Part shown: positions 1-6,000 of the stretch, one piece after another | Numbering within the stretch: position 1 is the stretch's first letter | Layout of the letters: every line of letters starts with the position of its first letter | Origin: Planctomycetaceae bacterium | GTDB taxonomy: Bacteria; Planctomycetota; Planctomycetia; Pirellulales; UBA1268 | Assembly: GCA_003488325.1 (NCBI GenBank) | Contig: DNLZ01000111.1 | Span: 2,634-13,196 of the forward strand | DNA length: 10,563 nucleotides | Direction of reading: 5' to 3' | Program-made: the position numbers and the translations under genes | Notes under the pieces: model-generated | What the model saw: only the letters and a program-made list of their open reading frames with translations | The model's database searches: none | Told to the model about the DNA's origin: nothing

Positions 1-519
1 CTACGCGCGGTGATCGACGACGACGGCGGCGCCGGGTGTCGGCGGCGGCGAGGCCGGCGCGCCTTCGAGCGTCGCGACGGCACAGGCCTCGTCGGTCTCC
101 CAGATGGCGACACGCCGGGCGATCACGCCGAGGTCGCCGAGCACGGCGGGTGCCACGACCTCGAGCAGGTAGCGGGCCATGTTCTCCGCCGTGGGGTTCC
201 ACGGCAGCACGAAGTACTTCGTCGGGTCCGCGGCCCGCACGGCCGCCAGCGCCGACGCGTCCTCCGCAAAGAGGATGAACGCGTGGTCCCAGTGCTCGTC
301 GAGCCAGCCGAGCATCCGCTGCTTGATGAGCGCGAAGTCGACGACGCGGCCGACCGCGTCCACCGCCCTGCCCCCGCCGATCGCCTCGACCTCGATGTCG
401 GCCCGGTAGTTGTGGCCGTGCAGGTAGGCGCACTTGCCCTCGTGCCGAAACAGCCGATGCCCCGCGCAGAACCTCAGGGAGCGGACCAGGGAGAGCCGGG
501 TCGTCGTCGCGGCGGCCAT
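1..519 (-). CDS. queD: 6-carboxytetrahydropterin synthase / 6-pyruvoyl-tetrahydropterin synthase family (QueD-like)
   Basis: 172 aa, complete: the stop is the first three bases of the window and the ATG is at 519-517. The PTPS/QueD family is zinc-dependent and converts dihydroneopterin triphosphate to 6-carboxytetrahydropterin (queuosine route) or 6-pyruvoyl-tetrahydropterin. Visible zinc ligands are His21 (FCAGHRL) and His34/His36 (LHGHNY); Cys30 (EGKCAYLHGH) sits at the usual catalytic cysteine position. Further family motifs are VVDFALIK, WDHAF, NPTAENMARYL and the C-terminal WETDEA with Glu141. The last 20 or so residues are a Pro/Ala-rich tail outside the fold. An in-frame GTG/ATG extension up to 648 runs inside hisI and lacks family similarity, so I chose the ATG at 519. 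That ATG shares one base with the hisI stop and has no Shine-Dalgarno, which suggests translational coupling. No queC, queE or folE is visible, so the exact product cannot be settled here. Confidence 0.9.
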   Translation of the reverse strand: MAAATTTRLSLVRSLRFCAGHRLFRHEGKCAYLHGHNYRADIEVEAIGGGRAVDAVGRVVDFALIKQRMLGWLDEHWDHAFILFAEDASALAAVRAADPTKYFVLPWNPTAENMARYLLEVVAPAVLGDLGVIARRVAIWETDEACAVATLEGAPASPPPTPGAAVVVDHRA

Positions 520-1031
520 CACAGCTGCGTCGGGTTGGGGGCGTCGCCGTAGACCGCCTTGGGGTCGAACGCCTTCTCGGCCTCGAGAAACTCGAGCGCC
601 GTCCCCTGCGTCCGCTCGCGCCCCACGGGCACGCGGCGATAGAAGCACGACCGGTAGCCGACGTGGCAGCTCGCTCCACCCGCCACCTCCACCCGCAGCC
701 AGACGCAGTCCTGGTCGTCGTCGATCCGCATCTCGACGACCCGCTGCACCAGTCCGCTGGTGGCGCCCTTGTGCCAGAGGGTGCGCCGACTGCGACTCCA
801 GTAGTGGGCCTCGCCCGTCTCGATCGTCCGCGCGAGTGCCTCACGGTTCATCGTCGCCACCATGAGCACCTCCCCGGATGTCATGTCGGTGGTGACACAC
901 GGGATGAGCCCCTGCTCGTCGAACTTCGGCGCGAGTTCGGTCCCCTCCTCCACCTGCTCGACCGTCACGCGCCGGCCGAACGGCGCGTCGTTCCCCGGCA
1001 CGGGTGACGGAGGCGAAGGGGATGCGGTCAC
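519..1031 (-). CDS. hisI: Phosphoribosyl-AMP cyclohydrolase (HisI), variant metal site
   Basis: 170 aa, GTG start at 1031-1029. HisI opens the purine ring of phosphoribosyl-AMP in step 3 of histidine synthesis, in the cytoplasm, using Zn and Mg. Family motifs in order are the D-x-x-G-L-I-P block (residues 38-44), LMVATMNREAL (56-66), HYWSRSRRTLWHKGATSG (76-93), an acidic motif (104-109) and ASCHVGYRSCFYR (120-132). There is no C-terminal HisE domain, so this is the single-domain form. Two zinc cysteines, Cys122 and Cys129, are present. The usual D-C-D-x-D motif reads D104-D-D-Q-D-C109: the three Mg-type aspartates remain, the canonical cysteine is Asp, and a cysteine appears four residues later. 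The GTG is chosen because GAGGA (1043-1039) lies 7 bases upstream and the family fold begins near residue 20. No other his gene is in the window. The stop overlaps the queD ATG. Confidence 0.92.
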   Translation of the reverse strand: MTASPSPPSPVPGNDAPFGRRVTVEQVEEGTELAPKFDEQGLIPCVTTDMTSGEVLMVATMNREALARTIETGEAHYWSRSRRTLWHKGATSGLVQRVVEMRIDDDQDCVWLRVEVAGGASCHVGYRSCFYRRVPVGRERTQGTALEFLEAEKAFDPKAVYGDAPNPTQL

Positions 1032-1038
1032 GGCGGGT

Positions 1039-1043
1039 TCCTC
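1039..1043 (-). promoter_or_regulatory. Ribosome binding site deciding the GTG start of hisI
   Basis: GAGGA on the minus strand, 7 bases before the GTG at 1031. The reading frame is open far upstream of this point, so this site is the main evidence for the start codon. Confidence 0.7.
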
Positions 1044-1194
1044 GTGTGGCGTCCATTCGACGGTACCATACCGCGGCCCGGACGCACGGCGCCCGTGAAA
1101 ATGCCCCCTGTCGCCGCGGGGCGTGGCCCTCCGATCGTGCGTCCATGCGGCACGCGACGGTCGAGTTGTGCGCCGGTCCGCGTCGCCCGGTCTG

Positions 1195-1213
1195 CTAAAC
1201 TCCGCCGGCGGAG
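1195..1213 (+). promoter_or_regulatory. Possible extended -10 and overlapping palindrome upstream of the beta-propeller gene
   Basis: TGCTAAACT (1193-1201) contains TAAACT, a plausible -10 with an upstream TG. No convincing -35 sits at 16-18 bases. A perfect 14-base palindrome, CTCCGCCGGCGGAG, lies at 1200-1213, over the expected start point, so it could be an operator. At this GC content one or two such palindromes are expected by chance per window, so only its position makes it notable. The start codon is about 74 bases downstream of the -10. Confidence 0.3.
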
Positions 1214-1274
1214 GTCGAGAAGCATCGGCCCCGCAGCACCGAGCGGTCGTTTCCCGGAGGAGTGCGAGGCATCC

Positions 1275-2549
1275 ATGACGCGGCGTCCCATCACCTGCGG
1301 CATCGTTCTGATCGGCATCGCGTGCGCGGCACCGGCCCGCGCCGACGGGTGGCCCACCTTCCGCGGACCAGCCCGCACCGGCGTGGCCCCCGACACCAAC
1401 CTGCTCGAGTCCTGGCCGGCGGAGGGTCCGCCGCTGCTCTGGAAGACGGCCGGGGCAGGACGCGGCTACGCCAGTCTCGCGATCGCAGGCAACCGCTTCT
1501 ACACGCTGGGTGACGGGCTCTCGACCGCTCCCGATGGCGATGAGTACCTCTCCTGCTTCGACCTCGCCAGCGGCCGCCAGCTCTGGAAGACGAAGACCGG
1601 TCAGCCGTGGACCGAGGGCCAGCCCACCTGGCAGAGCTCCCGCAGCACGCCGACGGTGGACGGCGACCTCGTCTACGTGGTCACACCGTTCGGAAGGCTG
1701 GTGGCCTGTGCGACCGCCGACGGCCGCGAGGTGTTCTCCGTGGATCTCAAGGAGACGTACGGCGGCAAGAAGGGGGATGCGTGGGGCTACAGCGAGTCGG
1801 TGACGATCGACGGTGACCGGCTCATCTGCACTCCCGGCGCCGAGACGAACACGATGGTGGCCCTCGACAAGAAGACCGGCACGAAGATCTGGTCGTGCGC
1901 CTCGCCCGATGACCGCGGCGCCGGACATGCGTCGGTCGTGATTGCAAACGTCGGGGGCAGGAAGGTCTACGTCCAGACGACCGCCAGCGGCGCGCTCGGC
2001 GTCGACGCCGGGACGGGCAGGCTGCTCTGGACATACCCCATCGAGAAGACGACGGCCGTCATCCCCACGCCGATCGTGCGCGACGACCTCGTGTTCTTCT
2101 CGGCGGGCTACAAGCGCGGCGGGGCGCTGCTCCGGCAGGTGGCGTCCGCGGACGGCGTCACGGTGCAGGAGGTGTACGGTCTCAACACCGAGCTCGCCAA
2201 CAAGCACGGCGGCATCGTGCTCGTCGGCGACCACCTCTACGGCGACTCCGACGACAAGGGCATCCCCTTCTGCGCCGAGCTGATGACGGGCAAGGTGGTC
2301 TGGAAGGAGCGCGGCAGCGGCAAGAACTCCGCCAACGTGCTCGCCGCCGACGGCCGCATCTACGTGCGGTACCAGGATGGCACGCTCGCCCTGGTGAAGG
2401 CCGATCCGGTGCGGTACGAGGAGGTCGGCAGCTTCCAGGTGCCCGGCAGCGGCGACCGGCCGAGCTGGGCGCACATGGTGATCCTCGACGGCAGGCTCTA
2501 CCTGCGCGAGGGCGACACGATCCTCTGCTACGACGTGCGGGCGAAGTGA
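1275..2549 (+). CDS. Secreted PQQ-like (WD40-like) beta-propeller repeat protein
   Basis: 424 aa. A Sec-type signal peptide is visible: Arg3-Arg4, a hydrophobic stretch from about 6 to 19, and a likely signal peptidase I site after ARA (Ala23). The mature protein starts DGWPTFRGPARTG, a beginning I associate with planctomycete PQQ-like propeller proteins. Blade-closing repeats of the form 'G-x-x-(L/I/V)-W' recur with Trp104, Phe154 (degenerate), Trp206, Trp252 and Trp343. The spacing of about 46-52 residues, with one weak blade in the gap, is what a propeller should show. I see no dehydrogenase catalytic residues or extra domain, so it is probably a periplasmic binding, scaffold or sensor protein; the substrate is unknown. 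The ATG at 1275 is chosen for the signal peptide and for upstream GGAGGAG (1256-1262, 12-base spacer) or GAGG (1266-1269, 5-base spacer). It is divergent from hisI and convergent with aqpZ. Confidence 0.87.
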   Translation: MTRRPITCGIVLIGIACAAPARADGWPTFRGPARTGVAPDTNLLESWPAEGPPLLWKTAGAGRGYASLAIAGNRFYTLGDGLSTAPDGDEYLSCFDLASGRQLWKTKTGQPWTEGQPTWQSSRSTPTVDGDLVYVVTPFGRLVACATADGREVFSVDLKETYGGKKGDAWGYSESVTIDGDRLICTPGAETNTMVALDKKTGTKIWSCASPDDRGAGHASVVIANVGGRKVYVQTTASGALGVDAGTGRLLWTYPIEKTTAVIPTPIVRDDLVFFSAGYKRGGALLRQVASADGVTVQEVYGLNTELANKHGGIVLVGDHLYGDSDDKGIPFCAELMTGKVVWKERGSGKNSANVLAADGRIYVRYQDGTLALVKADPVRYEEVGSFQVPGSGDRPSWAHMVILDGRLYLREGDTILCYDVRAK

Positions 2550-2554
2550 TCGAC

Positions 2555-2568
2555 GGCGGGGGGCCGCC
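2555..2568. terminator. Short GC hairpin in the 19-base convergent gap
   Basis: GGCGG, a GGGG loop, then CCGCC form a perfect 5-bp stem between the stop codons of the propeller gene and aqpZ. There is no T-run on either side, so at best it is a weak bidirectional terminator. Confidence 0.3.
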
Positions 2569-3267
2569 TCACTCGTCGTCGCCGGCCGCGACGGCGCCGT
2601 AGGCCAGCCCTCCGAGGATGCCCCCCACGATCGGCGCCACCCAGAAGAGCCACAGCTGCTGGATCGCCCAGCCGCCCTGGAAGATCGCCGTGGCGGTGCT
2701 GCGTGCCGGGTTGACGCTCGTGTTGGTCACCGGAATGCTCACGAGGTGGATGAGCGTGAGGCACAGGCCGATCGCGATCGGCGCGATCGCCCCCGGCGCC
2801 TTCGCGTCGGTCGCCCCGTGGATCACGAAGAGGAACACGGCCGTGAGCACCATCTCGATGATGAAGCACGCCTGCCATGGATAGCCGCCCGGGGAGTGGT
2901 CGGCATAGCCGTTCGATGCGAAGCCCCCCGAGGCGGCGCTGAAGCTCGGCAGTCCGGACGCGACGAGATAGAGCACGCCGGCGCCCGCGACGCCGCCGAC
3001 GACCTGCGCGAGCCAGTACGCGGGGAGCTTGGCGGCGTCGAAGCGGCCGCCGGCGACGAGGCCCGCCGTCACCGCCGGGTTCAGGTGGCAGCCGGAGATG
3101 TGGCCCACGGCCGCGGCCATCGACAGCACCGTGAGACCGAAGGCGAGCGACACGCCAAGGAAGCCGATGCCCAGATCGGGATACGCCGCCGCGAAGATCG
3201 CGCTGCCGCAGCCCCCGAGCACGAGCCAGAAGGTGCCGATCGCCTCGGCCAGAAGTTTGCCGGTCAT
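2569..3267 (-). CDS. aqpZ: Aquaporin Z
   Basis: 232 aa, six membrane segments, inner-membrane water channel of the MIP family. Both pore motifs are present: HLNPAVTAG with Asn63 and SVNPARST with Asn186. The selectivity-filter residues match those I recall for E. coli AqpZ in both identity and number: Phe43, His174, Thr183 and Arg189. This points to a water-selective channel rather than a glycerol facilitator. The stretch around the second motif (LIHLVSIPVTNTSVNPARS) is almost the same as in E. coli. The ATG at 3267 is chosen because GGAGGA (3281-3276) lies 8 bases upstream and the family N-terminus (KLLAEAIGTFWLV) begins at once; an upstream in-frame ATG at 3348 would only add an unrelated 27-residue stretch. 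It is convergent with the propeller gene, and 131 bases downstream of the dgkA-like stop. It probably has its own promoter. Confidence 0.96.
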   Translation of the reverse strand: MTGKLLAEAIGTFWLVLGGCGSAIFAAAYPDLGIGFLGVSLAFGLTVLSMAAAVGHISGCHLNPAVTAGLVAGGRFDAAKLPAYWLAQVVGGVAGAGVLYLVASGLPSFSAASGGFASNGYADHSPGGYPWQACFIIEMVLTAVFLFVIHGATDAKAPGAIAPIAIGLCLTLIHLVSIPVTNTSVNPARSTATAIFQGGWAIQQLWLFWVAPIVGGILGGLAYGAVAAGDDE

Positions 3268-3275
3268 GTCCGCCG

Positions 3276-3281
3276 TCCTCC
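3276..3281 (-). promoter_or_regulatory. Ribosome binding site of aqpZ
   Basis: GGAGGA on the minus strand, 8 bases before the ATG at 3267. It favours this start over the in-frame ATG at 3348. Confidence 0.75.
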
Positions 3282-3346
3282 ACCGGAAGGTCTCGTGGAT
3301 GCCGAGCGTCGGCACCCTCCGCGCCGCGCAGGGCACGTGCGGGAGC

Positions 3347-3376
3347 ACGCTACGGCCTGTCGCACGGGCCGGTCAA
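3347..3376 (-). promoter_or_regulatory. Possible sigma70-type promoter of aqpZ
   Basis: On the minus strand TTGACC (3376-3371, five of six -35 consensus bases) is followed after 18 bases by TAGCGT (3352-3347, three of six -10 bases). It lies in the dgkA-aqpZ gap and would give a leader of about 70 bases. The -10 is weak. Confidence 0.35.
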
Positions 3377-3398
3377 CGGCAACTCGACCCGCGGCGCG

Positions 3399-3818
3399 TC
3401 ACGACCATCCCGCGAGGGCGAGGAGTTTTGGCACGAAGAGCACAAGTCCCACCACCACCGCCGCGGTCACGGCCACGAGCACGCCGCCGCTGGCCACGTC
3501 GAGCGCGTCACGAATCCCATCGTCGGGATACGTCCCGACGGCCTTGGCGAGCTCCTCGATCGCGGTGTTGAAGGCCTCGGCACCGAGGACGCCGCCGATG
3601 GCCAGCGCCACGAGGCACCACTCGCCGGCATCGAGCCCGAGGCAGGCGCCGAGGGCCACCGCGGCCGCGGCCGCCGGCAGGTGGGCGGCGAAACTCACAT
3701 GGCCGCGCACCGCGACCGCGACGCCGCGAAAGGCGTCGGCGAACTTCCCGATCCATCCACGGGGCCGCCTCGGGCCGCGATCGAGGCTTCCACCGTCGTC
3801 GACGCCACGCGCTGCCAT
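3399..3818 (-). CDS. Diacylglycerol kinase / undecaprenol kinase family (DgkA-like) membrane protein
   Basis: 139 aa from the ATG at 3818. Small prokaryotic DgkA-family enzymes phosphorylate diacylglycerol or undecaprenol at the inner membrane. Three hydrophobic segments are visible, at about 43-61, 67-85 and 110-131. The family signature E-x-x-N-x-A-I-E-x-L is at Glu81, Asn84 and Glu88 (EAFNTAIEEL), followed by a motif like the family's K-D-x-A-(A/S)-G reading R103-DALDVASGG. The first conserved Glu region (K-E-E-x-N-x-x-I-H in Gram-positive undecaprenol kinases) reads V-R-G-H-V-S-F-A-A-H, so one acidic residue is missing. I recall similar forms in planctomycetes. A GTG at 3884 would add 22 residues of low-complexity sequence and sits 7 bases from the ahpC stop. 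Neither start has a clear Shine-Dalgarno, so the N-terminus is uncertain. It is probably cotranscribed with ahpC. Confidence 0.8.
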   Translation of the reverse strand: MAARGVDDGGSLDRGPRRPRGWIGKFADAFRGVAVAVRGHVSFAAHLPAAAAAVALGACLGLDAGEWCLVALAIGGVLGAEAFNTAIEELAKAVGTYPDDGIRDALDVASGGVLVAVTAAVVVGLVLFVPKLLALAGWS

Positions 3819-3891
3819 CTGGTCATGCGGCCCGCGGCCGCTCCCCGGGCGAGCCACGGCACAGCCGCCGGGCTCACCGCCCACGCGGCGT

Positions 3892-4422
3892 TCAGCCGAC
3901 CTTCACGTACGGATCGCCCTTCTTCCAGTTGCACGGGCAGAGCTCGTCGCTCTGGAGGGCATCCAGCACCCGCAGCACCTCCGCGACGTTGCGGCCGACC
4001 CGCCCCTGGTTGACGTCCACCCACTGGATCACCCCGTGGGGATCGACGATGAACGTGGCGCGGAGGCAATAGCCCTCCTGCTTCTCGAGAATGCCGAGTT
4101 CAGGCGCGAGCTTCTGCGCGGCGATGAGCGGATAGCCGAGCTTTTCCAGATCGGGATGCGACCGCCGCCATGCGAGGTGGGAGTATTCGTTGTCGGTGCT
4201 GCCGCCGACGACCCGTGTGTCGCGATCGGCGAACGCCTTGAGCTGCTTGTTGAACTCGGCGAGCTCGGTCGGACAGACGAACGTGAAATCCTTCGGATAG
4301 AAGAAGTAGACGACCCACGAGCCCGCGTAGTCGGCGTTGGTGAGCTGCTTCATGTCGTCCTTGCCGGTGCCGATGCAGGCCTGGCAGGAAAACGTGGGAA
4401 ACGGGTCGCCGACGGTGAGCAT
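3892..4422 (-). CDS. ahpC: AhpC-type 2-Cys peroxiredoxin (alkyl hydroperoxide reductase subunit C)
   Basis: 176 aa, cytosolic thiol peroxidase that reduces hydrogen and alkyl peroxides. The peroxidatic cysteine is Cys50 in FYPKDFTFVCPTEL, with the usual Thr47 and Pro43 nearby. The C-terminus carries a Cys-Pro-Cys pair (Cys162 and Cys164) in DELCPCNWKKGD. This resembles Mycobacterium tuberculosis AhpC, which has DELCACNW with two C-terminal cysteines and is reduced by the AhpD system rather than AhpF. An additional Cys13/Cys16 pair (SCQAC) lies near the N-terminus. The ATG at 4422 follows AGGGAG (4438-4433) with a 10-base spacer. No ahpD, ahpF or oxyR is in the window, so the reductant is unknown. 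A likely dgkA partner follows on the same strand, and the gene is divergent from galT. Confidence 0.93.
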   Translation of the reverse strand: MLTVGDPFPTFSCQACIGTGKDDMKQLTNADYAGSWVVYFFYPKDFTFVCPTELAEFNKQLKAFADRDTRVVGGSTDNEYSHLAWRRSHPDLEKLGYPLIAAQKLAPELGILEKQEGYCLRATFIVDPHGVIQWVDVNQGRVGRNVAEVLRVLDALQSDELCPCNWKKGDPYVKVG

Positions 4423-4574
4423 GGCTGCAGGTCTCCCTGAAGAAATGTAGGCCTGAGGAATGTCAGGACTGAGGCGTCTCGGACGGTGGGGATGTGGGGC
4501 GCGACGCTCCGGCGGATCGCGGCGGACGCGGTCGTCGAACGCGATCTGGCACGGCGGAGGGTGCACGCGAAAGC

Positions 4575-4601
4575 AGTGTAGCCGACGGCCGCGATTGTCC
4601 A
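4575..4601 (-). promoter_or_regulatory. Possible promoter of ahpC
   Basis: On the minus strand TGGACA (4601-4596) precedes TACACT (4580-4575) with a 15-base spacer, shorter than ideal. The TACACT matches the hexamer before feoA. The leader to the ahpC ATG would be about 145 bases; apart from the Shine-Dalgarno I see no clear riboswitch or operator in it. Confidence 0.4.
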
Positions 4602-4698
4602 CCCGGCCGTGGGTGGCCGCGCCACGGCCTGCGGATGCCTCGGGAACGCGCCGCGACCGGCCGAGACGTGACGACGCGCCGCCCGCCGCCCGCGGGTG

Positions 4699-4704
4699 CA
4701 TACT
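4699..4704 (+). promoter_or_regulatory. -10 element of a probable leaderless galT-like transcript
   Basis: TG then CATACT at 4697-4704, with 7 bases between the hexamer and the ATG at 4712. The start of transcription should fall on or one base before the ATG. The stretch before the ATG has no Shine-Dalgarno. No -35 of quality is at 16-18 bases, but the upstream TG may compensate. Confidence 0.45.
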
Positions 4705-4711
4705 GTCGACG

Positions 4712-5728
4712 ATGTCGTCCTCCGCCGACGTTCGGGACCGCCCATCGAGGCCGCCGCTGCTCCACCACGACCCGCTCGCGGGGCGCATGGCCTTCATCGC
4801 GCCCGAGCGGGCGGAGCGGCCGAACGACGCCGACCTGGTCGCCGTCGACGCGGCGACCGATCCGGGTACGTGGTGCCCCTTCTGCGCCGGCAACGAGCAC
4901 CGCACGCCCCCGGCGGTGCTGCGCGCGCCTGCCGAGGCGTCGCGCTCCTGGCACGCACGGATCGTCCCCAACCGCTACCCGGTGGCGACGGAGGCCGACC
5001 CCCGTGACGACGATGGGGGGGCCGTCGCGCCGGTGCGACCGGCCCACGGCGTGCACGACGTGGTCGTGGAGTCGGCGCGGCACGAATCGACGATCCTCGG
5101 CGTCCAGCCCGACGAGTGGCGCGACGTCTGGCACCTCTGCCGCGCGCGGCTCGAGATGCTCGCCGCACGCGGCGACCTTGCGTGGGCGACGATCTTCAAG
5201 AACTCGGGGCCGGCCGCCGGCGCGTCGCTCGCGCACGTCCACAGCCAGCTCGTGGGTCTCGACTTCGTTCCGCCGTCCATCCGGGCGGAGCTCGCCGCGG
5301 CCGCCGCCGATGTGACGGGATTCGCGCGGCTGATCGACGACGCGGTGCGGAGCGGCCGGCTCGTGGCCGAGCAGGCAGGGCTCGTGGCGCTCGCGCCGCC
5401 CGCCCCGCGGCAGCCCTTCGAGACCTGGATCCTCCCCGCGCGATCCGCACCGCTCTTCCATGCCGCCGAGCCCGCGCACGTCGAGGCGCTCGCCGACCTC
5501 ACGCGCCTCCTCGTCGGTCGCCTCGCGCGGGTCGCTCCCGGGGCCGACTACAACTGGTGGCTGCACCAGGCACCCTACGGCGACCACGGCCGACAGGTCG
5601 CGGGATGGCGGTGGCATCTCGAAATCCTGCCCCGGGTCACCTCGCTCGCCGGCTTCGAACTCGGCACCGGCTGCCACATCAACACGCTCCCGCCGGACGA
5701 GGCGGCAGGCCTGCTGCGCGGCGCCTGA
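4712..5728 (+). CDS. GalT-family nucleotidylyltransferase (galactose-1-phosphate uridylyltransferase / ADP-glucose phosphorylase-like)
   Basis: 338 aa. GalT-family enzymes move a nucleotidyl group through a covalent histidine intermediate. Zinc ligands fit Cys55 and Cys58 (WCPFCAGNE), His124 (SARHEST) and His175. The active site reads GASLAHVHSQL, so His177 is the predicted nucleophile. Classical GalT has H-P-H-G-Q or H-P-H-C-Q here; H-x-H-S-Q resembles plant ADP-glucose phosphorylase (At5g18200), and the ligand spacing of 69 and 51 residues also fits that protein as I recall it. C-terminal motifs NWWLHQAPYG and WHLEILPR, then a GTGCHIN block, are typical of the superfamily. The start is set by DPLAGRMAFIAPERAERP (20-37), which matches the usual family N-terminus. 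The -10-like element next to the ATG suggests a leaderless mRNA. It is followed, 272 bases on, by the GH57 gene, which fits alpha-glucan metabolism. The UDP-hexose activity remains an alternative. Confidence 0.85.
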   Translation: MSSSADVRDRPSRPPLLHHDPLAGRMAFIAPERAERPNDADLVAVDAATDPGTWCPFCAGNEHRTPPAVLRAPAEASRSWHARIVPNRYPVATEADPRDDDGGAVAPVRPAHGVHDVVVESARHESTILGVQPDEWRDVWHLCRARLEMLAARGDLAWATIFKNSGPAAGASLAHVHSQLVGLDFVPPSIRAELAAAAADVTGFARLIDDAVRSGRLVAEQAGLVALAPPAPRQPFETWILPARSAPLFHAAEPAHVEALADLTRLLVGRLARVAPGADYNWWLHQAPYGDHGRQVAGWRWHLEILPRVTSLAGFELGTGCHINTLPPDEAAGLLRGA

Positions 5729-5770
5729 GCCGCGTGACCCGATCCCGCGTCGCGCCATGCGGGTGGTTCG

Positions 5771-5796
5771 CCTGCGGAGGGAACGGCTGCCGCAGG
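5771..5796 (+). terminator. Hairpin in the galT-GH57 gap
   Basis: CCTGCGG (5771-5777) and CCGCAGG (5790-5796) form a perfect 7-bp stem with a 12-base loop, 42 bases after the galT-like stop. Only a short GGCTT follows, so an intrinsic terminator is weak. The rest of the 272-base gap (5729-6000) is very GC-rich and shows no gene, no clear promoter and no obvious operator. Confidence 0.25.
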
Positions 5797-6000
5797 GCTT
5801 CGCCGACCCGCACAGGCGGCAGGTCCGTCACGCGTCCTCGGGACATTCGAGGTGCTCGCGGGGGCCATCGGTTTGGCGCGTGGGCCGTCGAGCCGGACAA
5901 TCGCGTGGGGTCGCCACCGACCCGCGACCCGTCTCGCCGCCCCCGCGCCGCCGAGACCGACCCGCGCCCGTCCCGTCTGCCGCCCCGCCCGGATCTCCTC

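Noticed and set aside
1061..1073. CGGTA-CCA-TACCG inverted repeat upstream of hisI
   Set aside because: Arms of 5 bases are expected many times by chance, and no promoter of quality surrounds it.
1166..1201. TTGTGC as the -35 for TAAACT before the propeller gene
   Set aside because: The spacer is 24 bases, too long for a sigma70-type promoter.
1032..2474. Upstream extension of the hisI frame by several hundred codons
   Set aside because: It is antisense to the propeller gene and shows no family similarity; the GTG at 1031 has a well placed GAGGA.
2746..4440. A 564-codon plus-strand open frame crossing aqpZ, dgkA and ahpC
   Set aside because: It is antisense to three genes with clear motifs and has no domain of its own.
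5894..5922. CGGACAATCGCG in the galT-GH57 gap, shared with the ahpC upstream region, as a promoter
   Set aside because: No -10-like hexamer lies 16-18 bases downstream, and a shared 10-mer is not strong evidence.
5116..6000. In-frame extension upstream of the GH57 ATG
   Set aside because: It overlaps the galT-like gene in another frame and the GH57 family N-terminus begins at 6001.
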